Below, piece after piece: positions 1 through 12,244 of a DNA stretch of 64,000 nt. The notes beneath the pieces were generated by a model that did no database searches, was not told the DNA's origin, and saw only the letters and a program-made list of their open reading frames with translations. Location: contig ML133450.1 in assembly GCA_003864495.1 (NCBI GenBank), positions 601,968 through 665,967 on the forward strand, in the 5' to 3' direction. The stretch's first letter is position 1. Each line of letters opens with the position of its first letter. The position numbers and the translations under genes are program-made. This stretch comes from Nemopilema nomurai. Its lineage: Eukaryota > Cnidaria > Scyphozoa > Rhizostomeae > Rhizostomatidae.

Positions 1-3000
1 CATCGCTAATTACACTTTCGCAAAATTACGCTCATCGCTAATTACACTTTCGCAAAATTATGCCCATCGCTAATTTAACTTTCGCAAAAGTATGCACATC
101 GCTAAATACACTTTCACAAAATCACGCTCATCGCTAATTACACTTTCGCACAATTATCCCCATCGCTAAATACACTTTCGCAAAATTATGTCCATCGCTA
201 AATACATTTTCGCAAAATTACGCTCATCGCTAATTACACTTTCGCAAAATTATGCCCATCGCTAAATACACTTTGGCAAAGTTACGCTAATCGCTAACTA
301 CCCTTCGCAAAATTATGCCCATCGCTAAATACACTTTCGCAAAATTATCCCCATCGCTAAATACACTTTCGCAAAATTATGTCCATCGCTAAATACACTT
401 TCGCAAAGTTACGCTTATCGCTAATTACGCTTTCGCAAAATTATGTCCATCGCTAAATACACTTTCGCAAAATTATGCCCATCGCTAATTACACTTTCGC
501 AAAATTATGCCCATCGCTAAATACACTTTCGAAAAATTACGCTCATCGCTAAAAACACTTTCGCAAAATTACGCTCATCGCTAATTGAACTTTCGCAAAA
601 TTATGCCCATCGCTAATCACACTTTCGCAAAATTATGTCCATTGCTAAATACACTTTCGCAAAATTATGCCCATCGCTAATTACGCTATCGCAAAATTAT
701 GTCCATCGCTAAATACACTTTCGCAAAATTATGCCCATCGCTAATTACACTTTCGCAAAATTACGCTCATCGCTAAAAACACTTTCGCAAAATTACGCTC
801 ATCGCTAATTGAACTTTCGCAAAATTATGCCCATCGCTAATCACACTTTCGCAAAATTATGTCCATTGCTAAATACACTTTCGCAAAATTATGCCCATCG
901 CTAATTACGCTATCGCAAAATTATGTCCATCGCTAATACACTTTCGCAAAATTATGCCCATCGCTAATTACACTTTCGCAAAATTACGCTCATCGCTAAT
1001 TACACTTTCGCAAAATTATGCCCATCGCTAATTTAACTTTCGCAAAAGTATGCACATCGCTAAATACACTTTCACAAAATCACGCTCATCGCTAATTACA
1101 CTTTCGCACAATTATCCCCATCGCTAAATACACTTTCGCAAAATTATGTCCATCGCTAAATACATTTTCGCAAAATTACGCTCATCGCTAATTACACTTT
1201 CGCAAAATTATGCCCATCGCTAAATACACTTTGGCAAAGTTACGCTAATCGCTAACTACCCTTCGCAAAATTATGCCCATCGCTAAATACACTTTCGCAA
1301 AATTATCCCCATCGCTAAATACACTTTCGCAAAATTATGTCCATCGCTAAATACTTTACGCTAATTACGCTTTCGCAAAATTATGTCCATCGCTAAATAC
1401 ACTTTCGCAAAATTATGCCCATCGCTAATTACACTTTCGCAAAATTACGCTCATCGCTAATTACACTTTCGCAAAATTATGCCCATCGCTAATTCAACTT
1501 TCGCAAAAGTATGCACATCGCTAAATACACTTTCACAAAATCACGCTCATCGCTAATTACACTTTCGCACAATTATCCCCATCGCTAAATACACTTTCGC
1601 AAAATTATGTCCATCGCTAAATACATTTTCGCAAAATTACGCTCATCGCTAATTACACTTTCGCAAAATTATGCCCATCGCTAAATACACTTTGGCAAAG
1701 TTACGCTATCGCTAACTACCCTTCGCAAAATTATGCCCATCGCTAAATACACTTTCGCAAAATTATCCCCATCGCTAAATACACTTTCGCAAAATTATGT
1801 CCATCGCTAAATACACTTTCGCAAAGTTACGCTTATCGCTAATTACGCTTTCGCAAAATTATGTCCATCGCTAATTACGCTATCGCAAAATTATGTTAAT
1901 CGCTAATTACGCTATCGCAAAAATTGCCATCGCTAAATACACTTTCGCAAAAATTATCGCAAAATATCCATCGCTAATACACTTTCGCAAAATATGCCCA
2001 TCGCTAATTACACTTTCGCTTTCACTAATTACCTTTCGCAAAATTATGCCCATCGCTAATTTAACTTTCGCAAAAGTATGCACATCGCTAATACACTTTC
2101 ACAATCACGCTCATCGCTATTTTCGCACAATTATCCCATCGCTAAATAACTTTCGCAAATTATGTCCATCCGCTAAATACATTTTCGCAAAGTTACACTC
2201 ATCGCTAATTATTTTTTTATGTCCATCGCTAATTACGCTATCGCAAAGTTATGCCAATCGCTAATTACACTTTTGCAAAATTATGTCTATCGCTAATTAC
2301 ACGTTCGCAATATTATGCCTATCGCTAAATACACTTTCGAAAAAAATTATGCCCAGCGCTAATTGAACTTTCGCAAAATTATGCCTATCGGTAAATAAAC
2401 TTTCGCAAAATTTTGTCCATCGCTAATTACGCTATCGCAAAATTATGTCCATCGCTAATTACGCTATCGCAAAGTTATGCCAATCGCTAATTACACTTTT
2501 GCAAAATTATGTCTATCGCTAATTACACGTTCGCAATATTATGCCTATCGCTAAATACACTTTCGAAAAATTATGCCCAGCGCTAATTGAACTTTCGCAA
2601 AATTATGCCTATCGGTAAATAAACTTTCGCAAAATTTTGTCCATCGCTAATTACGCTATCGCAAAATTATGTTAATCGCTAATTACGCTATCGCAAAATT
2701 ATGCCCATCGCTAAATACACTTTCGCAAAATTACGCTCATCGCTAATTGAACTTTCGCAAAATTATAATCGTCGCTAATCACACTTTCGCAAAATTATGC
2801 CCATCGCTAAATATACTTTCGCAAAATAACGCTCATCGCTAATTACGCTATCGCAAAATTACGCTCATCGCTAATTACACTTTTGCAAAATTATGTCTAT
2901 CGCTAATTACACGTTCGCAATATTATGCCTATCGCTAAATACACTTTCGAAAAATTATGCTCGTCGTTAATTACGCTATCGCAAAATTATGCCCAGCGCT

Positions 3001-5112
3001 AATTGCGCTATCGCAAAGTTATGCCAATCGCTAATTACACTTTTGCAAAATTATGTCTATCGCTAATTACACGTTCGCAATATTATGCCTATCGCTAAAT
3101 ACACTTTCGAAAATTATGCTCGTCGCTAATTACGCTATCGCAAAATTATGCCCAGCGCTAATTGCGCTATCGCAAAGTTATGCCAATCGCTAATTACACT
3201 TTTGCAAAATTATGTCTATCGCTAATTACACGTTCGCAATATTATGCCTATCGCTAAATACACTTTCGAAAAATTATGCCCAGCGCTAATTGAACTTTCG
3301 CAAAATTATGCCTATCGGTAAATAAACTTTCGCAAAATTTTGTCCATCGCTAATTACGCTATCGCAAAATTATGTTAATCGCTAATTACGCTATCGCAAA
3401 ATTATGCCCATCGCTAAATACACTTTCGCAAAATTACGCTCATCGCTAATTGAACTTTCGCAAAATTATAATCGTCGCTAATCACACTTTCGCAAAATTA
3501 TGCCCATCGCTAAATATACTTTCGCAAAATAACGCTCATCGCTAATTACGCTATCGCAAAGTTACGCTCATCGCTAATTACACTTTTGCAAAATTATGTC
3601 TATCGCTAATTACACGTTCGCAATATTATGCCTATCGCTAAATACACTTTCGAAAAATTATGCTCATCGCTAATTACGCTATCGCAAAATTATGCCCAGC
3701 GCTAATTGAACTTTCGCAAAATTATGTCTATCGCTAATTACACGTTCGCAATATTATGCCTATCGCTAAATACACTTTCGAAAAATTATGCTCGTCGCTA
3801 ATTACGCTATCGCAAAATTATGCCCAGCGCTAATTGAACTTTCGCAAAATTATGCCTATCGGTAAATAAACTTTCGCAAAATTATGTCCATCGCTAAATA
3901 CACTTTCGCAAAATAACGCTCATCGCTAATTACGCTATCGCAAAATTATGCCCATCGCTAATGGAACTTTCGCAAAATTATGCCCATCGCTAATTGAACT
4001 TTCGCAAAAGTATGCCCATCGCTAAAAACACTTTCGCAAAATTACGCTCATCGCTAATTACACTTTCGCAAAATTATGTCCATCGCTAAATACACTTTCG
4101 CAAAATTATGTCGATCGCTAAATACACTTTCGCAAAATTATGTCCATCGCTAAATACACTTTCGCAAAATTATGTCGATCGCTAAATACACTTTCGCAAA
4201 ATTATGTCCATCGCTAATTACGCTATCGCATAATTATGTCCATCGCTAATTACGCTATCGCATAATTATGTTAATCGCTAATTACACTTTCGCAAAATTA
4301 TGCCCATCGCTAAATACACTTTCGCAAAATTACGCTCATAGCTAATTACACTTTCGCAAAATTATGTCCATCGCTAAATACACTTTCGCAAAATTATGTC
4401 GATCGCTAAATACACTTTCGCAAAATTATGTCCATCGCTAATTACGCTATCGCATAATTATGTCCATCGCTAATTACGCTATCGCATAATTATGTTAATC
4501 GCTAATTACACTTTCGCAAAATTATGCCCATCGCTAAATACACTTTCGCAAATTTACGCTCATAGCTAATTACGCTATCGCAAAATTATGCCCATCGCTA
4601 ATGGAATTTCTGCAAAATTATGCTCGTCGCTAATTACGCTATCGCAAAATTATGTTAATCGCTAATTACGCTATCGCAAAATTATGCCCATCGCTAATTA
4701 CACTTTCGCAAAATTATGCCTATCGCTAATGGAATTTTCGCAAAATTACGCTCATCGCTAATAACACTTTCGCAAAATTATGACCATCGCTAAATACACT
4801 TTCGCAAAATTATGCCCATCGTTAATTGAACTTTCGCAAAATTTTGCCCATCGCTCATTGAACTTTCGCAAAAGTATGCCCATCGCTAATTGAACTTTCG
4901 CAAAAGTATGCCCATTGCTTATTACGCTATCGCAAAATTACGCCCATCGCTAATTACGCTATCGCACAATTATCCCCATCGCTAATTATACTATCGCAAA
5001 AATTACGCTCATCGCTAATTATGCTTTTGAAAAAATACGCTCATCGCTAACTAAGCTATCGCAAATCTATGCTGGTCACTAACTACGCTATCGCAAATCT
5101 ATGCTGGTCGCT
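1..5112. repeat. Satellite of about 32-bp units, roughly 160 copies
   Basis: The whole stretch is a tandem array. Each unit of about 32 bp is two diverged half-units of 15-17 bp, one beginning CGCTAATTACAC and the other CGCAAAATTATG, so the base period is close to 16 bp. Variants (TACGCTATCGC, TTGAACTTTCGC, TTTGCAAAATT) recur in blocks. The block opening the window reappears at 959 and again at about 1430, so there is also higher-order structure with steps of about 958 and 471 bp. The right end decays from about 4990 to 5112. The array begins before the window. It lies directly beyond the last visible GGT exon on that gene's sense strand, so it is probably inside a GGT intron. Short reading frames here are products of the repeat, not genes. 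Confidence 0.97.
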
Positions 5113-5278
5113 AAAAACACTGATCGCAAGTATGGTCAACAAGCCACACAAATGAGTGATGGACTAAAAAGGGCTGTAATCTTACATTCCTTTGACATAA
5201 ATGGTCCAATGGTTCAGTAGATCAAAGTGAGCACTCTAACTCAATGCATGAACAGAGGTTCAAGAAACATCGCTTTAC
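5113..5278. other. Unique sequence between the satellite and GGT exon 7
   Basis: About 165 bp of non-repeat sequence that begins with the GGT exon 7 donor (minus strand, at 5278). I looked for the continuation of the GGT small-subunit C-terminus here and did not find it. Confidence 0.6.
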
Positions 5279-8200
5279 CTGTGCAGTTCCTGTGATGATT
5301 CTCGAGCCACCAGATGCGCCAGCCACCATCTTAACGTCGCCATTTTTATCTGTCAGGATCGCCGGACACATTGAAGAGAGCGGTCTCTTTCCCGGTCTAA
5401 TGTAATTGGCTGGAGTCGGGGGGTAACCGTACAGATTCGATTTGCCTGGAGTCGAAAAGTCATCCATCTCATTGTTGTAAATAATCCCGGTCTTCAAGCC
5501 ACGATAGCCTCCACCGAAACTATGGAGAAAAAAAGGCCTGGTATAACCCGAAGCAATGGGCAAATGGGGGTGTGGGAAATGCTAAAAGGCAATTACGACG
5601 GGAAATGCTGACACAAACTTTAAGTTACAGATGATCAAAACTCTTCATCCAAAGAAAGAACTGATCTTGGAAGTTTCGGCTTTAAGATCAATTAGCGTCT
5701 TTAAATAAGCACAACAACCCATGGATGTGCCATACCCTTACACAAAACACAGGAAGCAGAACAAGGATAATCTGCTTAACAGGTCGAGGGATTTGAAAAC
5801 CTCTGCTAAAAACTTTGATAAGAAAATTATGGAAACCTTCGTTTATACGGGATTTTCTCCATTTTCAAAACTTCTTCTAGCTTCAAACATTGTTTTATTA
5901 TGTACCATATTAATTCGGCTATCAGAATGTGAAGTGATCGAGAAATGGATGTTTTCGTCCAGAAAATGTTTACCGTAACCTTCAGTTACAAATAATCAAA
6001 ACTCTTCATCCAAAGAAAGACCTGATCTTGCTAGACTTACTAGTAATTGATCGTCCCTGTGGCGGAAACGGCATCACCATTCTCTGCCAATATCGAAACA
6101 TGCGAAGTGCCAAAATCGTCCTTTCCGTAGTATCCTCCGTAATAGCTGGTGTTGAACGTCCGGTCTGCCTTGATTTTGTTCTTTCTTATAAGTTCGCCAA
6201 CGCTGATGTTCAGCATTTGATCATAGGCCTAAACGAAACAACTTACCATTTACAAAACACCCTACCATTTTAAAAACACCTAACCCTTGAAAAAACTCAT
6301 TAGATTTTCCAAAACACCTTACCATTAACAGCATATTAAGCAGACCTAGCCTATAAGGGGAACGGGAAAGCAGCTCTCTTAAAAACCCGCTATAACGGCA
6401 CTCACTTCCAGGAAGATTGAGTATATTAGCCTCGAAAAGACCAATCCTCAATTTCAAACGGAGAACTAGAACCATAAATGATAAACATTGATAGAGAATC
6501 ATAAAACAAATGGATTACCTATGTTAAAAGGGTCTCCAAGTTGGAAAAGCAAGAGATTGCTTAGGGTCATTTTAGTACATTTACAAATGATCTCAACTTG
6601 AAGAAAATTATGTCACACGACCTGAACTTGAACAAATTGTGTGACATGAATTGAACAGCTAGCTATCGCTACGTACTTCACTCCAGTTATCGCTACTCAG
6701 CTTAAAGCTAGCGACTAACTTCACATAATTTTCACAAAAAGCGCCTTATATTCTTCTTACCGTGAAAATGAGAACATGACAAGTTTCTAGTTTTGATGGA
6801 AAAAAATAGAGTATCCTTTTTACCAAGGTAAGGCTAAATATGATTTGAGCCACCTCTTTCCCCATAAGCACAGATTGGATACCAATGGTCACAAACGTGG
6901 ACAAATCGAATTAAGCAAGAAAGTGTATCTTAATGAAGTGCCGCTACACGCTGGGTACAGTCAATGGATGCAAATTGTGAGTAAGAAAAGAAATTTGTGA
7001 CAAAAACTGAAGCATTACTCGAGTGATGTTTGCAGCAGGGACAAAGTTAGGATCGCCAAGAAGGGCTCGTCTTGCGTAGCTCCATTTAAAGGCCTCGACA
7101 ATTTTGTGAAATGCTTGAACGGCTTTGGGTGTGTCTTCGAAATCCTTGGCGCTGATGCTGTAACCTTAAAGCAGAAGATTGCAAATCAGTTGTGAGGTCA
7201 CGAGACAATCACCAAACCAGGAAGGCGGCAGTAGAGACATTACGATAGTGGGGAACAGGCTTTTTGAGAGCACTTGCCAACAACAGTATAGGTTGCAATG
7301 CAATTCGAAACTGGGGAGAACTGCGAGGCTATGAATTGTTAAAAATGTATAAGATGACTGATGTCCAAAGAACATGGAGAACTGGATGAGAGATTTCGTT
7401 CTTTTGAAAAAATTTATTGCCTAGATTGAAATTTTAAGATGGCTGAAAATAAATATGTGTATATTATTATAAATAAATAATTATTGAAAATTTTATAGCA
7501 TGAGAGATTCTGCAAGCGAAATAAAATAATACATATTTCAACAAACGATACAACAAGCGATAATATTATTCATTCCTTGGAAAAAATTGACTGCCTATAT
7601 TGTAATTTTAAAATGAGTAGAAAATAATTAGATAATTAAAGAATATGCAGAACTCGTACCTAATTTATTTATTTGTGAATGAAAATTTTATTGAAAATTC
7701 GTTCATCTACAACATCGTTTAGCGGGTCGTAGAGTCTGAAGTTCTGCAGAAATGTGAATGTGTCACGAACACGATTATTTTCTGGGGGGGGGGCATGACA
7801 TGTCTAGCGATTCCCTGTGGTACAGGCTGTGCTTGAAGAGATAAGGTACCAACGGACTTCTTCAAAGCACTAGTCATTCAGAAATTACAAGAACGCTGGA
7901 TCAGTTCACAATAAACGAAGGTAGCAGACACCCGGGATACTCACCATGCATGATATTGAGTGCCATTGCAAGAACGGAACCACTGCCGGGGGCAGGCATC
8001 GTATGCATTTTCAAATCATTAAAATCGAATGCAATCGTGTTTTTTTCACTGACAGTGTAGCCCTTCAAATCCTCCTCGGTGATGTTGCCATTTTTTGCGG
8101 CGATTTCCTGCACAATATCCTTAGCTAAAGATCCGTTGTAGAAATCGTGAGGGTTGTTCTTGATTTTTGTCAGGGTGGCGGCTAGCGCTGTGTTCTTCAG

Positions 8201-11200
8201 CAGTTCTCCAGTCTTTTTCAGCTGTCCATTGACCAGCAAGATTTGACTGGGGAGAAATATGAACACGAGAAGATAAAGAACCACGGCGGTCACCCATCAT
8301 GGCACTTCTCGCAACTCGATCTAGCAGAAGATTCCCAGGCACAGAATGTCAAAATTTCACAGGATCCACCCAAAACTCTCGACTAGTTTAGTAACTTGCG
8401 GTGCCTGCCTTATCGTATACATCGCTAACAGGACTACCCATTTTCCCTTAATTCAATCCTTTCGTGGGTTTACCGTTGGTCTTCAAATAGCTTCACTCTA
8501 AAAGTTTTCTCCCCTTAAACAAGAAAGACGTATCAATCGGGTATCAAAATACAAGCCTTCACGAGATGCCCTGTCTTCCTCGCTATGCGTACGAGCAATT
8601 TTTATGGCATCTCATTGCTCGAGTCGTCAATGCAGTTCATACTTCAAAATCAGTTCATCCCAAGTGGTACGCCATAAAGACTTAAAGAATTTATCTTAAG
8701 AAAACCAGGTCATTTCTAATTGAATTTAGACTAACCTCAAACCGGGGTCATTTTTGATTTTTTGCTCAGATGCAACCACTGCCGCATATACCGCTTCAGG
8801 CAAAGGGAAACCATCTCTCGCCAACTTAATTGATGGGTCCACTAGATCGCCCCATTTAAGCTTGCCATACTTCTTCCATAGACGATAAAGGCCTTTTACT
8901 TCACCTGGCACCGCAACAGCTGATCCACCTTAAAAAAGCAATAAAATGAATTCGATAAAAGATTTCAGGCATTCATTTAGAGGCACCCATGATAAAATAA
9001 TAGCACACAGTGGCTAGAAACAGTTAACTATCATAAAGTAATTCTTGTCATCAACATCATTAACATTTACATTAACCAACTAAAGATTCCAATAATTACG
9101 ATTTTTAGAAACTCGTATTTTCAAAGGCTTTTTAGGATTTGGAACTGACGGGAAAATGACGGGAAAGAGGTGAGAAAGGGACGGGAAAGGGATGGGAAAC
9201 GGACGGAAAAGGGATGGGAAACGGACGGAAAAGGGATGGGAAATTGTCAGGTATTCAACATGAAATGCTTTGATGGCTAGCAATGAATAGAAATTCACAG
9301 GCATTCTAAAAGGGGAGGGAGAAAAACTACAGCTCAAAGGAGGCGTGCTTCGGATATCAAGTAGGCCTGAAAATCCGATCTCGGTTTTGATCCTGGACAC
9401 CGGCAGTTTATTGGACATTGGGTGATACTTCATTGAACCAGATCCGCATATAGGATTCTATCATCGTTCTTGCAAAAGCAAGACCTTTCAAGATTGAAAA
9501 AATTAATTCTTTTTTAAAAAGTAATTCTATCCTTCATCTGTTTTTGAAACAAAATGGGCATTTAAAGCCAAGTCAAATCCAGATAGATAAGTACATTTTC
9601 AAAAACACGGCTTCTTGGAACAAGTTCTTTCCGAATATATGTAAACAAAGGGAGTCGAATTCGCATTTAAAGCAGACAGTCAGAGTGGACACAGCAAAAG
9701 GAAAAAAATGAAAACGAGAAAAAAATGAATAGTGAAAAGAAGCCGAAGAAGATTTGAATAAAATTGACAAAAAGTGACAGATACCAGTGACGGATGACAT
9801 ATTCGGTTGAAGGTACATTTTTTCAGACGCATATGCCGGCGCGGTTTCCCTGAAGTTATACACCTCCGACTTCTTGCTCTGTCTGTTGTAGTAGACCAGG
9901 AAGCCACCCCCGCCTAGGCCTGTCGAGTGCAGGTTCACTACGCCTGTGCAAAAGAGCGCAGCGACGGCAGAGTCCACCGCACTGCCCTTCAGCTTCAGAA
10001 TGTCGTTGCCCACCTGGGGGAGAGAGGGGGGAGGTCCATTAGCAATGGTCAATGACACTCGCCTGCGCAATGACAGCATCCTGTTGATTCAGGTACAGGA
10101 GCGAGTAGTAATTAACAGCGGCAGAATGTTGGTTATGTTGTGATACAACTTCATCGAATCTTGATAATCTATAGTTAACATAGTGGTGGGGGTGTAGGCG
10201 AAGCTTTTTGGCTTTGAACAGAGCTTCTATGAAAACAATGAAATGATCTTCCATACTGTTGTAATCGCTGCCTTGTCAAGAAGTGATTAACAGTTGGTAG
10301 CATTGAGGGGTAGTAGGCCCTAAAAACGAAGACAGGATGAGTATTGCAGGCTGGATGGGGTAGGGGGCATCACAGACTAAAAGGGGTAGAGGGCATTGCA
10401 GACAAGGAGGGGCGTAGGTCATCACAACCTGAGTGGGGCAGAGGGTAACAAAAAGTAAAAGGGGTAGAGCGCATTGCAGACTGGGAGGAGTAAAGGACAT
10501 CCCAAGCAGGATAGGGTAGGGGTATCACAAACTAAGAGGGGTAGGGAGCATTGCAGACTGAGAGGAGTAAAGGACATCCCAAGCAGGATAGGGTAGGGGC
10601 ATCACAAACTAAAAGGGGTAGGGAGCATTGCAGACTGAGAGGAGTAAAGGACATCCCAAGCAGGATAGGGTAGGGGCATCACAAACTAAAAGGGGTAGGG
10701 AGCATTGCAGACTGGGAGGGGCGTAGGTGATAACAACCTAGGTGGGGCAGACAAATTATAAGGGGTAAAGAGCACCGCGGACGGGAATGGGTAGAGCTTT
10801 TCACAACCTGGGTAGGATAAAAGGCATCACAGGGGAAATTCTTCGATACGCAAAATATTAGATACTGGAACGTAAACTATGGTCGAGAGCATTCTCCGCT
10901 CATTTTTGCATCCAGATCACATGACCATCTCATTTTTCTCAACGGTTTGGCTTTGCGAACAAACAGTTGGTGCTAGATTTTAGTAGAGGTTACATCCATA
11001 AACATAGTCGCAGATTCATATGATAATTGCAAAATATTTTGTCACCTTTGAGCAGATCTCTGAATCAGTGGCGACTGCTGCTTTTGCGTATTTGTAGGCT
11101 TCGTTGTAGGCATGTCCCACTTTGGCCTTGCCGTCGTCGTCCTTTTTCGAAAGCACCACCGCCAGGGTCACAGCAATCACAATCACTGCAATCACGACCA

Positions 11201-11228
11201 CCGCAGCAACAACAAATATCTTCTTCAT
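5279..11228 (-). CDS. GGT1: Gamma-glutamyltransferase, 3'-incomplete in window
   Basis: Membrane-anchored ectoenzyme that hydrolyses or transfers the gamma-glutamyl group of glutathione outside the cell. Seven minus-strand exons join in frame: 11046-11228, 9785-10013, 8736-8928, 7945-8246, 7019-7164, 6041-6228 and 5279-5519, giving 494 codons. The start ATG at 11228 is in a good context (GCCATGA) and is followed by a signal-anchor (about residues 4-27, Ile/Val/Ala-rich), as in type II GGTs. Visible family motifs are [11 protein letters not shown] (71-81), NFRETAP with the substrate-binding Arg at about 116, FGTSHVS with the Thr nucleophile that autocleaves at about 392, NNEMDDF (429-435) and PLSSMCP (460-466). 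The family normally runs about 75 residues further, so one or more 3' exons must lie left of the window, beyond the satellite, or be lost. Orthology to GGT1 rather than GGT5 is not resolved. Confidence 0.93.
5623..6030. repeat. 47-bp direct repeat in GGT intron 6
   Basis: Positions 5623-5669 and 5984-6030 are the same 47-bp sequence with three mismatches, in direct orientation about 361 bp apart. The right copy lies 5 bp from the exon 6 donor (6035-6040). The sequence between the copies contains no recognisable exon. Confidence 0.85.
9115..9245. repeat. GA-rich minisatellite in GGT intron 2
   Basis: Imperfect tandem repeats of a purine-rich unit of about 20 bp (core GGGATGGGAAACGGACGG) occupy this part of the intron between GGT exons 2 and 3. 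The strand asymmetry is extreme, with almost only A and G on plus. Confidence 0.85.
10300..10830. repeat. 77-bp minisatellite in GGT intron 1
   Basis: A G-rich tandem array. The regular part (about 10,500-10,720) has a 77-bp period made of three diverged sub-units of about 26 bp (GGGTAGGGAGCATTGCAGAC and variants). Both edges are degenerate. It lies between GGT exons 1 and 2. Confidence 0.88.
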
Positions 11229-12244
11229 GGCTGAAAGAAAATCAACAATCTTGTTTCAACGAGTGTTGTCAAAGACGCACCTAAAAGTTGCGTGTCAACG
11301 ATTTTTTGCAAAGATGTTTGGCGAAGCAAGGGAACCAGAAGCTATGGTAACACCAATTATGAATAGCAAATCTTGAATCGACCGAAGGATTAGGATTAGC
11401 GGCGGAATAAACCAGAGGTGAAGAAAACATGTGTGAAAGAAGAGATGTGTGATTAGGTGTGTGTCAATGATATTTCAACACGACGAAACCCGTGGTCAGA
11501 AATCCGACTCTGCATGAGGTCATCACGCGTACCAAAACGCAACAAGTATGGACGCAAAAGGACAGCTAGTCTCCTTCCGGGTCAGCCTCGCACCCACGCT
11601 TTCATTTTGAATCCCCCTCCCCCTTCTCAGCGACAATGTCAATGACTCTTTGGTGGGGATCGGGGGGGGGGGGGTGTTGGCTAATTAGTGCAAGTTGAGA
11701 CGAGGCATTCTTCTCCCACAAAGTTCAAGCAGTATTTCTCCCCTTCATAAGAAGAGTATCTTGTTGTTGTATATGTTTGCGTTCAAGAATAGCCTTGAGC
11801 TTCAAGTGAAAACATTTTCAAACGATGTAATGAACGAAAGAGGAAAAATCTGCTCACTAGTCAAGGCTTCGGAGATTTTGAACCTTAGCCATATACAGAT
11901 TGTAATTCCTGCTGAGAATCGAAAACTTTGCAAATCGAAAAGATGATGGGAACAAAGTTGGAGAATTGTTACACGATCACATTTCGTGTTATGTATCAGT
12001 GCCGGAATCAAGGCTGGGTGGCTGCTTTTCACGTTTAGCCCAACTAGCAGAGGATATCTGTAATCTAGAGGCCGTAGACAACAATTTGCTTCTCAGAATA
12101 GTGAAACACTTAAACAATTATAAACAGTATATGTTTCATGGAGAGACAAAAACAGAAAGGAGGCTTGACATTCTGCAGACAGACAATCGTCTATGGTTGC
12201 TGCGCAGAACGGCAGCGCAACTATTCCTGCCAATGTTTGTAATG
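11229..12244. other. GGT upstream region, no gene seen
   Basis: Sequence 5' of the GGT start on its sense strand. Presumably it holds the GGT promoter and 5' UTR. I see no TATA box or other element I would stand behind. A run of G lies near 11,660. Reading frames here lack splice-supported structure. Confidence 0.4.

Noticed and set aside
1893..2264. 123-codon open frame on plus
   Set aside because: It lies wholly inside the 32-bp satellite, and its peptide is just the repeat translated.
1..5112. CRISPR-like array of 32-bp direct repeats
   Set aside because: There are no unique spacers; the units are contiguous and the surrounding genes are spliced animal genes. It is a satellite.
8121..8342. 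73-codon minus frame overlapping GGT exon 4
   Set aside because: It is an alternative frame of the GGT exon; the GGT frame has clear family motifs and phase.
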